The position numbers and the translations under genes were made by a program. From positions 1-64,000 of the forward strand of contig JAHCAZ010000003.1 in the NCBI GenBank assembly GCA_019634615.1: 64,000 nt of DNA. The letters are read 5' to 3'. Source of the DNA: Opitutaceae bacterium (GTDB lineage: Bacteria; Verrucomicrobiota; Verrucomicrobiia; Opitutales; Opitutaceae). Under the pieces are notes generated by a model that was not told the DNA's origin, searched no databases, and worked only from the letters and a program-made list of their open reading frames with translations. This document shows positions 19,765-28,081 of the stretch, in pieces; position 1 is the first letter of the stretch; each line of letters starts with the position of its first letter.

Positions 19765-19850
19765 CAAGCGCAAAGGCGCGAAGACGCTAAGTTCCGATCT
19801 TTGGGAGAGGACTTGGCGCTGGCCTTCGCGTCTTCGCGTCTTTGCGCTTA
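19765..19850. repeat. Dispersed inverted repeat, family R2, copy a
   Basis: An 86-nt element whose left arm reads CAAGCGCAAAGGCGCGAAG and whose right arm, CGTCTTCGCGTCTTTGCGCT, is its near complement. It lies directly upstream of the POT transporter gene; a second copy lies directly after it (21524-21610). Confidence 0.85.
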
Positions 19851-19941
19851 ATCCGGAAGCACCCAGGCATATACGCCAAACGGCGGAAGCGCCGCTGTGG
19901 GCTTGCGGCTGGGCGGGGCGTGCTGCTGTGCTGCCATCCGC

Positions 19942-21516
19942 ATGAGCAGCCCCTCCACGGAAACGCCGGCGGTTCCGGCCAAACCGAAATTCAGCCGAAC
20001 ATTCTGGACGCTCAACACGATCGAGATGTGGGAGCGCCTCGCGTACTACAACCTGCGCGTGATGGCGCCGATCTACATCATGCAGGCCGACAACCCGGGC
20101 GGGCTGCACCTGACGGCGATGGACAAGGGCACGATCTACGCGTGGTGGGCGGCGTTCCAGTCGCTCCTGCCGATCGTGACCGGCGGTTTCGCGGACCGTT
20201 ACGGTTTCAAGAAGACGCTGGGTTTCTCGGTGGCGATGATGATGTCGGGCTACCTCATGATCGCGTTCCTGCGAGACGTGGCGTTCATCAGCAATTACTG
20301 GGGATTCTTCCTCGGCGTGATGACGCTCGCGACCGGCACCGCGTTCTTCAAGCCGAGCATCCAGGGCGCCCTGGCGCTCAACCTCACGAAGGAAAATTCC
20401 TCGGTGGGCTGGGGCCTGTTCTATTGGGTCGTCAACGTGGGCGCCTTCCTCGGGCATTACCTGCCGTCCATCCTCCTCGCGCTCAGCGCGCTGCTGCCGG
20501 GATTCCTGCATGCCGAGGCCAACTCGGCGGGGGCGTGGCGCAACCTGTTCCTCGCCTCGGCCCTGTTCTCGTCGTTCAACCTCGGCCTGCTGTTCGTCCT
20601 CAGGGACACGCCCACCGGCGCCTCGAAGACCGAGTCGCCGTTCGCCGTCCTGTGGCGCACGATCGTGGGCATCCTCGAGGTCCGGCTGATCGCCTGGATG
20701 CTCATCATGTCCTGCTTCTGGATGATGATGTACCAGCTCTGGGACCTGCAGCCGAACTTCATCGCGGACTGGGTGGACAGCCGCGGCATGGCCGAGGGCC
20801 TGCGGTGGCTGCCGGAGAATCTCTACCAGACCCTCGTGCAGCAGACCACCCGCGGCCCGATGATTCCGCAGCAGGTGCTCCTGAGCGCGAATTCCCTCTT
20901 CATCATCATCGGCGTTGTCGGCATGGCGTGGCTCACGCGACGCATGCGCACGCTGACGGCCATGTTCATCGGCATGATGCTGGCGACGACTGGCCTGCTG
21001 ATCGCCGGCCTGACGACCAGCGCCTGGGTGCTGGTGCTGGGCATATTGTTCTTCTCGCTCGGCGAGATGGCGACGGGGCCGAAGAAGAGCGAGTACCTCG
21101 CGCTCATCGCGCCGCCCGGCAAGAAGGGCCTGTACCTCGGCTACGTGAACATCCCCGTCGGCGTGGGCGTCTACGTGGGTTCCAAGATCGCCGGCTACGT
21201 CTATGGCCAGTACGGTGAGAAGGCCGGCCTCGCGCTGCGTTACCTGGCGGAACGCACCCCGCTGGGCGAGGGACGCAACTGGGATGGCAACGTGGCCGGC
21301 TTGGAACAGCTCCTCGGCATCTCCCGGCCCGAAGCGATGCTGAAACTGCAGGAGGTCACCGGGCTCGACGCCACCGCCGCGACCCATCTCCTGTGGGATA
21401 CCTACCACCCGCACCTCTACGTCTGGCTGCCCTTCGCGTCGATCGGCGTGCTGGCGGCGGTCGCCCTTTGGATCTTCGGCCGGATGGCGAAGCGCTGGGC
21501 GGATATGAATGCGTGA
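19942..21516 (+). CDS. POT/PTR family proton-coupled peptide transporter
   Basis: A 524-residue major-facilitator transporter of the proton-dependent oligopeptide family, in the inner membrane. It shows the family N terminus 'TFWTLNTIEMWERLAYYNLRVM' with the E-x-x-E-R-type proton-coupling motif reduced to E-M-W-E-R. It also has 'GGFADRYGFKKTL' and 'GTAFFKPSIQGALA', and about twelve or more membrane segments. The ATG at 19942 was chosen because the upstream extension is cysteine-rich and non-conserved. Substrate (di- or tripeptides) is inferred from the family. It is framed by two copies of repeat R2. Confidence 0.9.
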   Translation: MSSPSTETPAVPAKPKFSRTFWTLNTIEMWERLAYYNLRVMAPIYIMQADNPGGLHLTAMDKGTIYAWWAAFQSLLPIVTGGFADRYGFKKTLGFSVAMMMSGYLMIAFLRDVAFISNYWGFFLGVMTLATGTAFFKPSIQGALALNLTKENSSVGWGLFYWVVNVGAFLGHYLPSILLALSALLPGFLHAEANSAGAWRNLFLASALFSSFNLGLLFVLRDTPTGASKTESPFAVLWRTIVGILEVRLIAWMLIMSCFWMMMYQLWDLQPNFIADWVDSRGMAEGLRWLPENLYQTLVQQTTRGPMIPQQVLLSANSLFIIIGVVGMAWLTRRMRTLTAMFIGMMLATTGLLIAGLTTSAWVLVLGILFFSLGEMATGPKKSEYLALIAPPGKKGLYLGYVNIPVGVGVYVGSKIAGYVYGQYGEKAGLALRYLAERTPLGEGRNWDGNVAGLEQLLGISRPEAMLKLQEVTGLDATAATHLLWDTYHPHLYVWLPFASIGVLAAVALWIFGRMAKRWADMNA

Positions 21517-21523
21517 GCCTGAT

Positions 21524-21610
21524 TAGGCGCAAAGGCGCGAAGACGCCAAGATCCGATCCAAGAGGATGGTTCTTCGCTCCGGCCTTCGCGCCTTTGCGTC
21601 TTTGCGCTTA
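21524..21610. repeat. Dispersed inverted repeat, family R2, copy b
   Basis: An 87-nt element with left arm TAGGCGCAAAGGCGCGAAG and right arm CGCCTTTGCGTCTTTGCGCT. It begins 7 nt after the POT stop, and its right end provides the stop codon of the minus-strand PhyH gene (21608-21610). Confidence 0.85.
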
Positions 21611-22525
21611 ACAAACGCGCCCGCGCTTGCCGGCGCGCTTGTTGGCGATGGGGTCGGCGCCGATCCAGCGCTCGTCGATGGGCTGGCTCGCGCGCTGGTA
21701 GCGGGTGTCCGATGACAGCCGCATGCGGTTCAGCTGGTTGTCCAGGCCGCCGTGCACTAGGGTCATGCCAAAGGTGATGAAATCGCCGGCCTTCCAGTCG
21801 GGCGCCGTGAGCCAGCGGCCGCCGAGTTTCTCGCGCAGCGAGGCGGGGTTGTTGCTCAGGTAGCCGGGGTGGCTCCAGCCGCCCTGGTTGACGACCTTGT
21901 CGACCTCGGCCGGCCGGTTCTCGCAATAGGCGTCCACGTCGACCTCGAGGTAGTTCTTGATCCGGTCGGATTTCTTGTGCGAACCCTCGAGCAGCATCAC
22001 GCCGCCCATCTCGAGCGGGGTCTCGCCGTACGGGATCCAGCAGGTCAGGAGCTGGTGCGTGCCGCGGCCCATGTAGACGAGGTCGCAATGGGGCGTGGAA
22101 CCCTGGCCGCGGCTCATCGCGCGGAACCAGGTGTAGTCGAAGTGCCGCACGGGTTCGCCGAAGAGCATCTCGTAGAAACCGAGGAGCTCCGGGCCGTAGA
22201 CGACGCGCTCGACGGCGGGATTGTTGCGGGCGAGTTCGCCGTTGTAGTTGGATTTCTTGTCCGGGTGCGCGATCGCGTCGATCACGGCCTCCTTCGGGTC
22301 GAGCAGGCCGGCGGCGGCCAGGCGTGTGCAGACCGAGAAGCGGGCGGCGAGGATGAGGCTCGGATCGAAGAAACCCGGGATGTAGAGATAGCCGTCCTCG
22401 GCCAGTCGCTCGCGGAGGGCGTCGGCGTGGCCAAGCAGGCCGGCGGAACTCCGCACGAAGCCGAAGGCGTCGTCGGAGACATCGAGTTCATGGCCCGCGG
22501 AAAACAGGGGAAAGGTAACGGACAT
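21608..22525 (-). CDS. Phytanoyl-CoA dioxygenase (PhyH) family protein
   Basis: Non-heme Fe(II)/2-oxoglutarate-dependent dioxygenase of 305 residues. The iron site is visible as 'STPHCDLVYMGRG' (H-x-D) and the distal histidine in 'MTLVHGGLDNQLNRMRLSSDTRYQR', whose arginine would hold 2-oxoglutarate. The core 'LAEDGYLYIPGFFDPSLILAA' is typical. Start 22525 (ATG, C-rich leader) fits the family N terminus. The C-terminal residues 'NKRAGKRGRVC' and stop come from repeat R2 copy b, implying that the repeat set the gene's 3' end. The substrate is unknown. Confidence 0.9.
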   Translation of the reverse strand: MSVTFPLFSAGHELDVSDDAFGFVRSSAGLLGHADALRERLAEDGYLYIPGFFDPSLILAARFSVCTRLAAAGLLDPKEAVIDAIAHPDKKSNYNGELARNNPAVERVVYGPELLGFYEMLFGEPVRHFDYTWFRAMSRGQGSTPHCDLVYMGRGTHQLLTCWIPYGETPLEMGGVMLLEGSHKKSDRIKNYLEVDVDAYCENRPAEVDKVVNQGGWSHPGYLSNNPASLREKLGGRWLTAPDWKAGDFITFGMTLVHGGLDNQLNRMRLSSDTRYQRASQPIDERWIGADPIANKRAGKRGRVC

Positions 22526-22623
22526 GGGGTGGTGTGGACAAAAAGCGCGTAGAGGAATTGCAGGATCGGGGCGAGATATTGTTTTTCGGACAGGCCGGTG
22601 CCTTGGACCGGCCCGGGCAAAAC

Positions 22624-22650
22624 AAAACCCCGGCGGCAAACCGGGGTTTT
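22624..22650 (-). terminator. Rho-independent terminator after the TlpA-like gene
   Basis: A perfect 10-bp stem, AAAACCCCGG (22624-22633) with CCGGGGTTTT (22641-22650), and a 7-nt loop. On the minus strand it ends in TTTTGTTTTG. It lies 29 nt beyond the stop of the thioredoxin-like gene at 22679. Confidence 0.88.
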
Positions 22651-22678
22651 GAAGCTGTGACAGGGTGGATTGGTTGTC

Positions 22679-23614
22679 TCAGCCCTGTGTCGGGAGCGGG
22701 AGGTTGAACTCCTTCAGGATGGCTTCGATCTTGCCGGCGATGTCGGCCTTCGGGTCGCCCGGGTGCAGGCCGGCGTGACGGACGGTGCCGTCGGGGGCGA
22801 TGATGGCGACGTAGGGGATGCCCATGATGCCATAGTCGGGATTGAAGACCTCCTGCTCGCTGAAGACGACGTCCCAGGTCATGTCCTTGGCCTTCATGAA
22901 GGCGGGCATGAGCGACATCTCCTTCGCGGGGTCACCCTTGGTGTCGATCTTCTGGGCCTCGAGGTTGGCGACGAAGCCCTGGATGCTGGTGACGCCGAGG
23001 AAGGAGACCGGCGCGCCCTTGAAGTGGGCGACGTGCTCGCGGACCTGCGGGAAGGAGCGGATGCAGGGGCCGCACCAGGTGGCCCAGAAGTCGAGGACGA
23101 CGACTTGGCCGCGGAGGTCCGAGAGCTTGGCGAGGCCGTCGCGGCTGGACCACTTGAAGGTGAGCTCGGGGGCGGCGGTGCCGACGAGGGTGGCCTGAAC
23201 GGCCTTGGCCTTGGCGGCGCGGTCGAGCATGGCGAGCATGCGGTCGGCATCCTTGGCGGCCTTGGTGTCGGCATGGTTGGCCTTCACCTGCTCGATGATG
23301 GCGCGGCCGGCAGCCTCGTCGTCGAGCACCTGGATCAGGATCGAGGCCTTGGTCATGAGCGCGTCGGCCGCGGCGGCGGTATCGGTGCCCTTGAGCTTGG
23401 CGGAAAGCGCGTCGAGCGCGGCCAGCTCGGGGGCGAGGGCCTCGGCCGTCTCCTGGCCGGCGCGAAGCTTGGCCTTGACCTGGTCGACGATGGCCTCGAG
23501 CTCGGACTTTTCGACGGGCGCCGCCGGGGTGGTCGCGGGGGTCTGGGCGCCGAGTGGGCTGGCCGCGACCAGCCCGAGGGCAAGCGCAGCGAGGACGAGA
23601 TGAAGTCGTTTCAT
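22679..23614 (-). CDS. Exported TlpA/ResA-like thioredoxin-fold protein
   Basis: A 311-residue secreted protein. Residues 1-23 are a signal peptide ending near GAQ. Residues about 35-145 form an alanine- and lysine-rich helical segment of unknown role. The C-terminal 165 residues are a redoxin domain with the active site 'FWATWCGPC' and the cis-proline loop 'GIPYVAII'. It probably reduces or oxidises thiols in exported proteins, as TlpA/ResA do. The helical part is unlike classical TlpA, which has a membrane anchor. The gene stands alone, with its own terminator. Confidence 0.9.
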   Translation of the reverse strand: MKRLHLVLAALALGLVAASPLGAQTPATTPAAPVEKSELEAIVDQVKAKLRAGQETAEALAPELAALDALSAKLKGTDTAAAADALMTKASILIQVLDDEAAGRAIIEQVKANHADTKAAKDADRMLAMLDRAAKAKAVQATLVGTAAPELTFKWSSRDGLAKLSDLRGQVVVLDFWATWCGPCIRSFPQVREHVAHFKGAPVSFLGVTSIQGFVANLEAQKIDTKGDPAKEMSLMPAFMKAKDMTWDVVFSEQEVFNPDYGIMGIPYVAIIAPDGTVRHAGLHPGDPKADIAGKIEAILKEFNLPLPTQG

Positions 23615-23807
23615 GGTGATGGGATTGGGTTGCAACGGACAGAAGGGGATTCCCGGCCGCGGGCAAAGAAAATCCGGGGCTTGATTCGAAAGGAGGAAGG
23701 CCGAACGACGGCGCCGCGTGGAGTTCCCGCCACCGCCGGGGTGGCAGTTTCCTGCAGTTTCTTGTTGGGCCGGGCGCGGCAGGGTGACATCGTGCCCGAC
23801 AGTCCCC

Positions 23808-24692
23808 ATGTCCAATCCGATATCGATCGTGATGCGTTCCTTCAACGACGGCCCGCTGATCGGCGCCACGCTGCGTGCCGTCCACGCCCAGGACTGGGCC
23901 GGCGGGATCGACCTGGTGCACATCGATTCCGGCTCGAAGGATGACACGGTGCCGATCATCCGCTCGTTCAAGCCCCGCGTCTTGATCGAGATCCAGCCCC
24001 ACGAGTACGTGCCGGGCCGCGTGCTGAATCGCGGGATGCGGGAGGCCCGCGGCGACTGGGTGGTGTTCCTGAACTCCGACGCCGAGCCGGCTGACCGCCG
24101 CTGGCTGGCGGAATTGCTGGCGGTGGCCCATGCCGGGCCGCGCCTGGGCACGGTCTTCAGCCGGCAGATCCCGCGGCCCGACTGCCAGGCGGTCTACGCG
24201 CATGACTACGACCGGTGCTTCGGCCCGGAACGCGAGTCGCGGGCCTGGGACCATTTCTTCAGCATGGTCAGCTGCGCCGTCTACCGCCCCGCCTGGACCG
24301 AGCAGCCCTTCCGCGAGGACCTCCAGTACGCCGAGGACGACGAGTGGTCGCGCCGTCTCAAGGACCACGGATGGGGCGTGGCCTTCGCGGACCGGTCCAT
24401 CGCGATCCACTCGCACAACTACACGCTGCGGCAGGCCTACAAGCGCTGCCACGGCGACAGCTTCGCCGCGGCCGCGACGCAGCCGGAGCGCCGGCCGAAG
24501 TGGAGCAACTGGATCTACGGCGTCGCGCTGCCGTGGCTGTCCGACCTCCGCCGCGACTGGGCCTGGTGCGCGCGCGCGGGCCGGCGGCGCGAGTTCGGGC
24601 ACTGCGCCCTCGTGCGCCTCTGGCAGCGCTGCGGCAAGACCGTGGGCTTCCGCCGCGGCTGGCGCCATTACCACCAGCGGTCGGCGGCATGA
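23808..24692 (+). CDS. Glycosyltransferase family 2
   Basis: GT-A fold transferase of 294 residues using nucleotide sugars, presumably for exopolysaccharide. The N terminus 'ISIVMRSFNDGPLIGATLRAV' is the nucleotide-binding start, 'HIDSGSKDDT' matches the GT2 motif, 'VVFLNSDAEPADRRWL' has the metal D-x-D-type site (here S-D-A-E), and 'YAEDDEWSRRLKDHGW' carries the catalytic ED. Start 23808 is an ATG after CCCC. It is first of a four-gene plus-strand operon (overlaps of 4, 4 and 8 nt). Confidence 0.92.
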   Translation: MSNPISIVMRSFNDGPLIGATLRAVHAQDWAGGIDLVHIDSGSKDDTVPIIRSFKPRVLIEIQPHEYVPGRVLNRGMREARGDWVVFLNSDAEPADRRWLAELLAVAHAGPRLGTVFSRQIPRPDCQAVYAHDYDRCFGPERESRAWDHFFSMVSCAVYRPAWTEQPFREDLQYAEDDEWSRRLKDHGWGVAFADRSIAIHSHNYTLRQAYKRCHGDSFAAAATQPERRPKWSNWIYGVALPWLSDLRRDWAWCARAGRRREFGHCALVRLWQRCGKTVGFRRGWRHYHQRSAA

Positions 24693-25915
24693 AGATCCTC
24701 GTCCTGACCAATCTCTACCCGCCGCACGCCATCGGCGGCTACGAGGAGCGCTGCCGGCAGGTCACCGACGCCCTGCGGGACCGCGGCCACGAGGTAAGGG
24801 TGCTCACCTCGACCCACGGGTTGGCGGCGCCCGCCGACGAGGGACGCGTCCACCGCCGGTTGCGCATCCACGGCTTCTTCGGGCACCCCTGGCTCGGCAT
24901 CCGCCGGCTGTACGGCCTCGAGGCGCACAACCATGCCGTGCTGCGCGCCGCGCTCGCGGACTTCGCCCCCGACGTCGTGCATGTCTGGAACCTGGGCGGC
25001 TTGAGCAAGGCCCTCATGCTCACCCTGCAGGCATCGGGCCGGCCGGTGGTCTACGACGTGTCGGACCACTGGATCGCCCGGAGCCTCCGCGCCGACGTCT
25101 GGCTGCGGTGGTGGAACGGCGAGGCCGGCGGGGCCGGCGCGCGGCTGCTCCGCGGCGTCCTGCGCGCCACCGGGCTGGCCGCGCTGGTCCGACGCCGGGC
25201 GCCGTTCGCCCCGTGGGCCGGGCTCCGGTTCGACCGCATCTATTTCTGCAGCGACGCGCTGAAGCAGATCACCGTGCGCGCCGGCTGGCCCGTGGCGCAC
25301 GCCGCCGTGATCTACTGCGGCGTCGAGACCGCGCGCTTCGCCCGCCGCCCGGCGGATCCGCGCTGCACCCGTCTGCTGTTCGTCGGCCGCCTCAACTCCG
25401 ACAAGGACCCGCTCACCGCCGTGCGGGCGCTGGCGCGCTGCGCGCAGGCGGGGCGCACCGACCTCACCCTCGACCTCTACGGCCGCGGTGACGAGGCCTA
25501 TGTCGCCGAGCTCCGCGCCGCGGCGGCCGCCGGCGGCGTGGCCGACCGCGTCGCCTTCCGGACGGCGCCCGCCGCGGAGATGCGGCGCGTCTATGCCGGC
25601 TACGATGCGCTCCTGTTCACCTCGGCCTGGGAGGAGCCCTTCGCGCTCACCCCCCTCGAGGCCATGGCGGCGCGCGTGCCCGTGATCAGCACCTACGCCG
25701 GGGGCAGCCGCGAACTCGTGCGCGACGGCGAGAACGCGCTCGGCTTCGCGGCCGGCGACGACGCCGCGCTGGCGCAGCAGATCCTGCGCCTAGCCGCCGA
25801 CCCGGTCCTGCGCGTCGCGCTGGCCGACACCGCGGAGCGGGAGGTCGTCGCCCGCTACGACCTCGCCGCGATCACCAGCCAGATCGAGCGCGCGCTGCAG
25901 GAGGCCCGGCCGTGA
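24689..25915 (+). CDS. Glycosyltransferase family 4
   Basis: GT-B fold transferase of 408 residues. The N terminus 'ILVLTNLYPPHAIGGYEERCRQV' shows the acceptor-site glycine loop, 'LLFVGRLNSDKDPLTAVRAL' starts the nucleotide-sugar domain, and 'AWEEPFALTPLEAMAARVPVISTYAGGSREL' is the E-x7-E signature region. The ATG at 24689 overlaps the previous stop as ATGA. It probably adds a sugar to the lipid-linked repeat unit; donor and acceptor cannot be read from sequence. Confidence 0.92.
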   Translation: MKILVLTNLYPPHAIGGYEERCRQVTDALRDRGHEVRVLTSTHGLAAPADEGRVHRRLRIHGFFGHPWLGIRRLYGLEAHNHAVLRAALADFAPDVVHVWNLGGLSKALMLTLQASGRPVVYDVSDHWIARSLRADVWLRWWNGEAGGAGARLLRGVLRATGLAALVRRRAPFAPWAGLRFDRIYFCSDALKQITVRAGWPVAHAAVIYCGVETARFARRPADPRCTRLLFVGRLNSDKDPLTAVRALARCAQAGRTDLTLDLYGRGDEAYVAELRAAAAAGGVADRVAFRTAPAAEMRRVYAGYDALLFTSAWEEPFALTPLEAMAARVPVISTYAGGSRELVRDGENALGFAAGDDAALAQQILRLAADPVLRVALADTAEREVVARYDLAAITSQIERALQEARP

Positions 25916-27408
25916 GCGAGTGGCAGCGCCATTTCTGGCGGAACGCGGCCACCAACTACCTGCGCACCGGGCTGCGGCTGGCCACCGGGCTCATCCTGTT
26001 CCGCCTGACCTTCCAGCAGCTCGGCACCGAGGCCTTCGGCTTCTACTCCCTGCTCTGGTCGCTCTTCGGCTACACCATCCTCCTCGACTTCGGCCTCGGC
26101 TTCACCGCTCAGAAGGCCGTCGCCGAGCACTCGGCGACCGGCCGCACCGACGAGCTCAACCGCCTCGTCGCGACCATCTTCTGGACCTTCGCCTTTTTCG
26201 GTGGCGTGCTGCTGCTGGCCTTCGCCGTGATGCAGCCGTGGTTCCTCGTCTGGACCAAGGTCAGCCCCGGGAACGTGCCTTCGTTCCGCGCCGCCTACAC
26301 CGTCTTCACCGTGGCGATGGCCCTCGCGTTCCCCCTCGGCATCTTCCCCGAGATGCTCCGCGGCCTGCAGCGCATCGACCTGGCCAACTGGCTGTCCATC
26401 GGCGGCACCCTGCTGAACCTCGGCCTGTTGGGCTGGGGCCTCCTGGCCGGCTGGCCGCTGCCGTGGATCGTGTTCATCAGCGTCGCGACCACCGTGGCGC
26501 CCAGCGCCGCGGCGCTCTGGCTCGTGCATCGGCGGATCCCCGGCCTGAGCCTGCACCCGCGCCATTTCCACGGCGGCGCGATCCGCGGCGTGCTGTCGTT
26601 CTCGCTCGTCGCCTACCTGATCACCTTCACCAACCTCATCATGTCGCGCACCGACCAGGCCGTGATCAGCCTCACGCTCGGCGTCGGGCTGATCGCGCTC
26701 TACCAGGCCGGCTACAAGGTCGCCGAGATGTTCGGCCTCTTCTCCACGCAGATGCAGGACGCGCTCACGCCGGCCGCGGCGCAGCTCAACATCCGCCGCG
26801 ACGCCGCCGGCCTGCGCGAGCTGCTGGTGCGCAGCACGCGCCTCACCATCGTCGTCGTGTCGCCGCTCTACGGGCTGTGCGCGGTCTACCTCGAGCCGCT
26901 GGTGCGCCTGCTGACGGGCCTCGAGGCGGTGGACGCGCAGACCTGGTGGGTGGGGCAGATCCTGCTCTTCGCCACCTACAGCTCGCTCGTGACCAACAGC
27001 TGCGCCAAGCGCATCCTCATGATGTGCGGCTGGGAGCGGAAGCTCCTCGCGGTCAGCCTGGTGGACGCGACCGCGAACCTCGCCCTCAGCCTTGCGCTGG
27101 TCTGGTCGCTGGGCGTGCCCGGCGTGGCGGCCGGGACGATGATCCCGACCGTGCTGGTCGGCTGGCTGTGGATGCTGCCGCTGACGGCGCACTTCGCCGG
27201 CACCGACCTGGGCCGGTGGCTGGCGGAGATCTTCCGGCCGATCCTGCCGTCGCTGCTGGCCGGCGGCGCGGCCCTCGGCCTGCTCGCCTGGCTCGCGCCC
27301 TTCCCGGCGGGCGGCGGCTTCCTCGACTGCGCCTGGCGCGGCCTGCTGGTCGTCGGCGCCGCGGGCGGCGCGGGCTTCCGGGTGCTGCGGGGGATGCGCC
27401 ATGCCTGA
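25912..27408 (+). CDS. Polysaccharide flippase (MATE/Wzx-like)
   Basis: Inner-membrane protein of 498 residues with about twelve to fourteen hydrophobic helices and the polysaccharide-synthesis flippase layout. 'NAATNYLRTGLRLATGLILFRLTFQQLG' is the first helix pair, and 'EMLRGLQRIDLANWLSIGGTLLNLGLLG' and 'ISLTLGVGLIALYQAGYKVAEMF' are interior segments. It would move lipid-linked repeat units to the outer face. It starts with GTG overlapping the preceding TGA (GTGA). Its position between glycosyltransferases and a signalling-type protein supports a role in the exopolysaccharide pathway. Confidence 0.88.
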   Translation: MSEWQRHFWRNAATNYLRTGLRLATGLILFRLTFQQLGTEAFGFYSLLWSLFGYTILLDFGLGFTAQKAVAEHSATGRTDELNRLVATIFWTFAFFGGVLLLAFAVMQPWFLVWTKVSPGNVPSFRAAYTVFTVAMALAFPLGIFPEMLRGLQRIDLANWLSIGGTLLNLGLLGWGLLAGWPLPWIVFISVATTVAPSAAALWLVHRRIPGLSLHPRHFHGGAIRGVLSFSLVAYLITFTNLIMSRTDQAVISLTLGVGLIALYQAGYKVAEMFGLFSTQMQDALTPAAAQLNIRRDAAGLRELLVRSTRLTIVVVSPLYGLCAVYLEPLVRLLTGLEAVDAQTWWVGQILLFATYSSLVTNSCAKRILMMCGWERKLLAVSLVDATANLALSLALVWSLGVPGVAAGTMIPTVLVGWLWMLPLTAHFAGTDLGRWLAEIFRPILPSLLAGGAALGLLAWLAPFPAGGGFLDCAWRGLLVVGAAGGAGFRVLRGMRHA

Positions 27409-28060
27409 AGCGTCCCCGCCGCCCTCGGACGAACCCGTCATCCTGCTCCTGGCGCCCGCCGGCGCGGCGCGCACGGCGCTGGCCGCGGCGCTGGCGAGGC
27501 TGGCCGTGCTCGAGCAGGCGGACAGCCCCGCCGAGGCCGAGGCGATCCTCCGGCGCCGTGACGTGCACGTGCTCGTGTGCGAGGACGATCTCGCCGGCGG
27601 CGAGACCGGCCTGATGTTCCTCGCGCGGACCAACCCCGCGTTCCCGTGGCTGCAGCGCGTGCTCGTCTGCGGCCCGCTCGAGCCCGAGCTGCTTGTCTAC
27701 CTCATCAACGAGGCCCATGTCTTCCGCGTGCTCCCGCGCGCGGCCACGCCCGAGCAGGTCGACACGCTCCTCGCCGCCGCGCTGGCCGAGGCCGCGGGCG
27801 TGCGCCGGCTGCTCCGGGCCGCGGCGGAGAACGAGCGGCTGAGGCGCGAGATGAGCAGCCCGCCGTACCTCGTGCGGCGCACCGAGGCGCTCATCCGGGG
27901 CTGGACGAACTCGCTGCCGCGGCTCCTGGTGCTCGTGGTCTTCACGTTCGTGGTGATCGTGGCCGCCGCCGTCCTGGCCTTCGCCGTGCTCTACCTGCTG
28001 AAGTCCGTGCTCGGCATCGACCTCATCCCCGGCGCGCACCTGCGCGACTGGTTCCGCTGA
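27401..28060 (+). CDS. Membrane-anchored degenerate receiver protein
   Basis: A 219-residue protein of unknown function. Residues about 13-135 follow the alpha/beta order of a response-regulator receiver: 'PVILLLAPAG', 'VLVCEDDLAGGETGLMFLARTNPAFPWLQRVLVCG', then 'NEAHVFRVLPRAATPEQVDTLLAAAL'. The usual phosphorylation aspartate region is the diverged 'VLVCEDDLAGGE' and the lysine of the K-P motif is replaced in 'RVLPRA'. A helix of charged residues follows and one membrane span (about 175-203) near the C terminus. It overlaps the flippase by 8 nt, so it probably modulates the flippase or export step; this is inference. Confidence 0.6.
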   Translation: MPEASPPPSDEPVILLLAPAGAARTALAAALARLAVLEQADSPAEAEAILRRRDVHVLVCEDDLAGGETGLMFLARTNPAFPWLQRVLVCGPLEPELLVYLINEAHVFRVLPRAATPEQVDTLLAAALAEAAGVRRLLRAAAENERLRREMSSPPYLVRRTEALIRGWTNSLPRLLVLVVFTFVVIVAAAVLAFAVLYLLKSVLGIDLIPGAHLRDWFR

Positions 28061-28081
28061 GCGCGCCCGCGGCCGGCCGGG

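Noticed and set aside
23742..23755. TGGCAG...TGCA resembling a sigma54 promoter upstream of the first glycosyltransferase
   Set aside because: The distance between GG and GC is 9 nt, not 10, so the element would not be recognised; chance similarity is likely.
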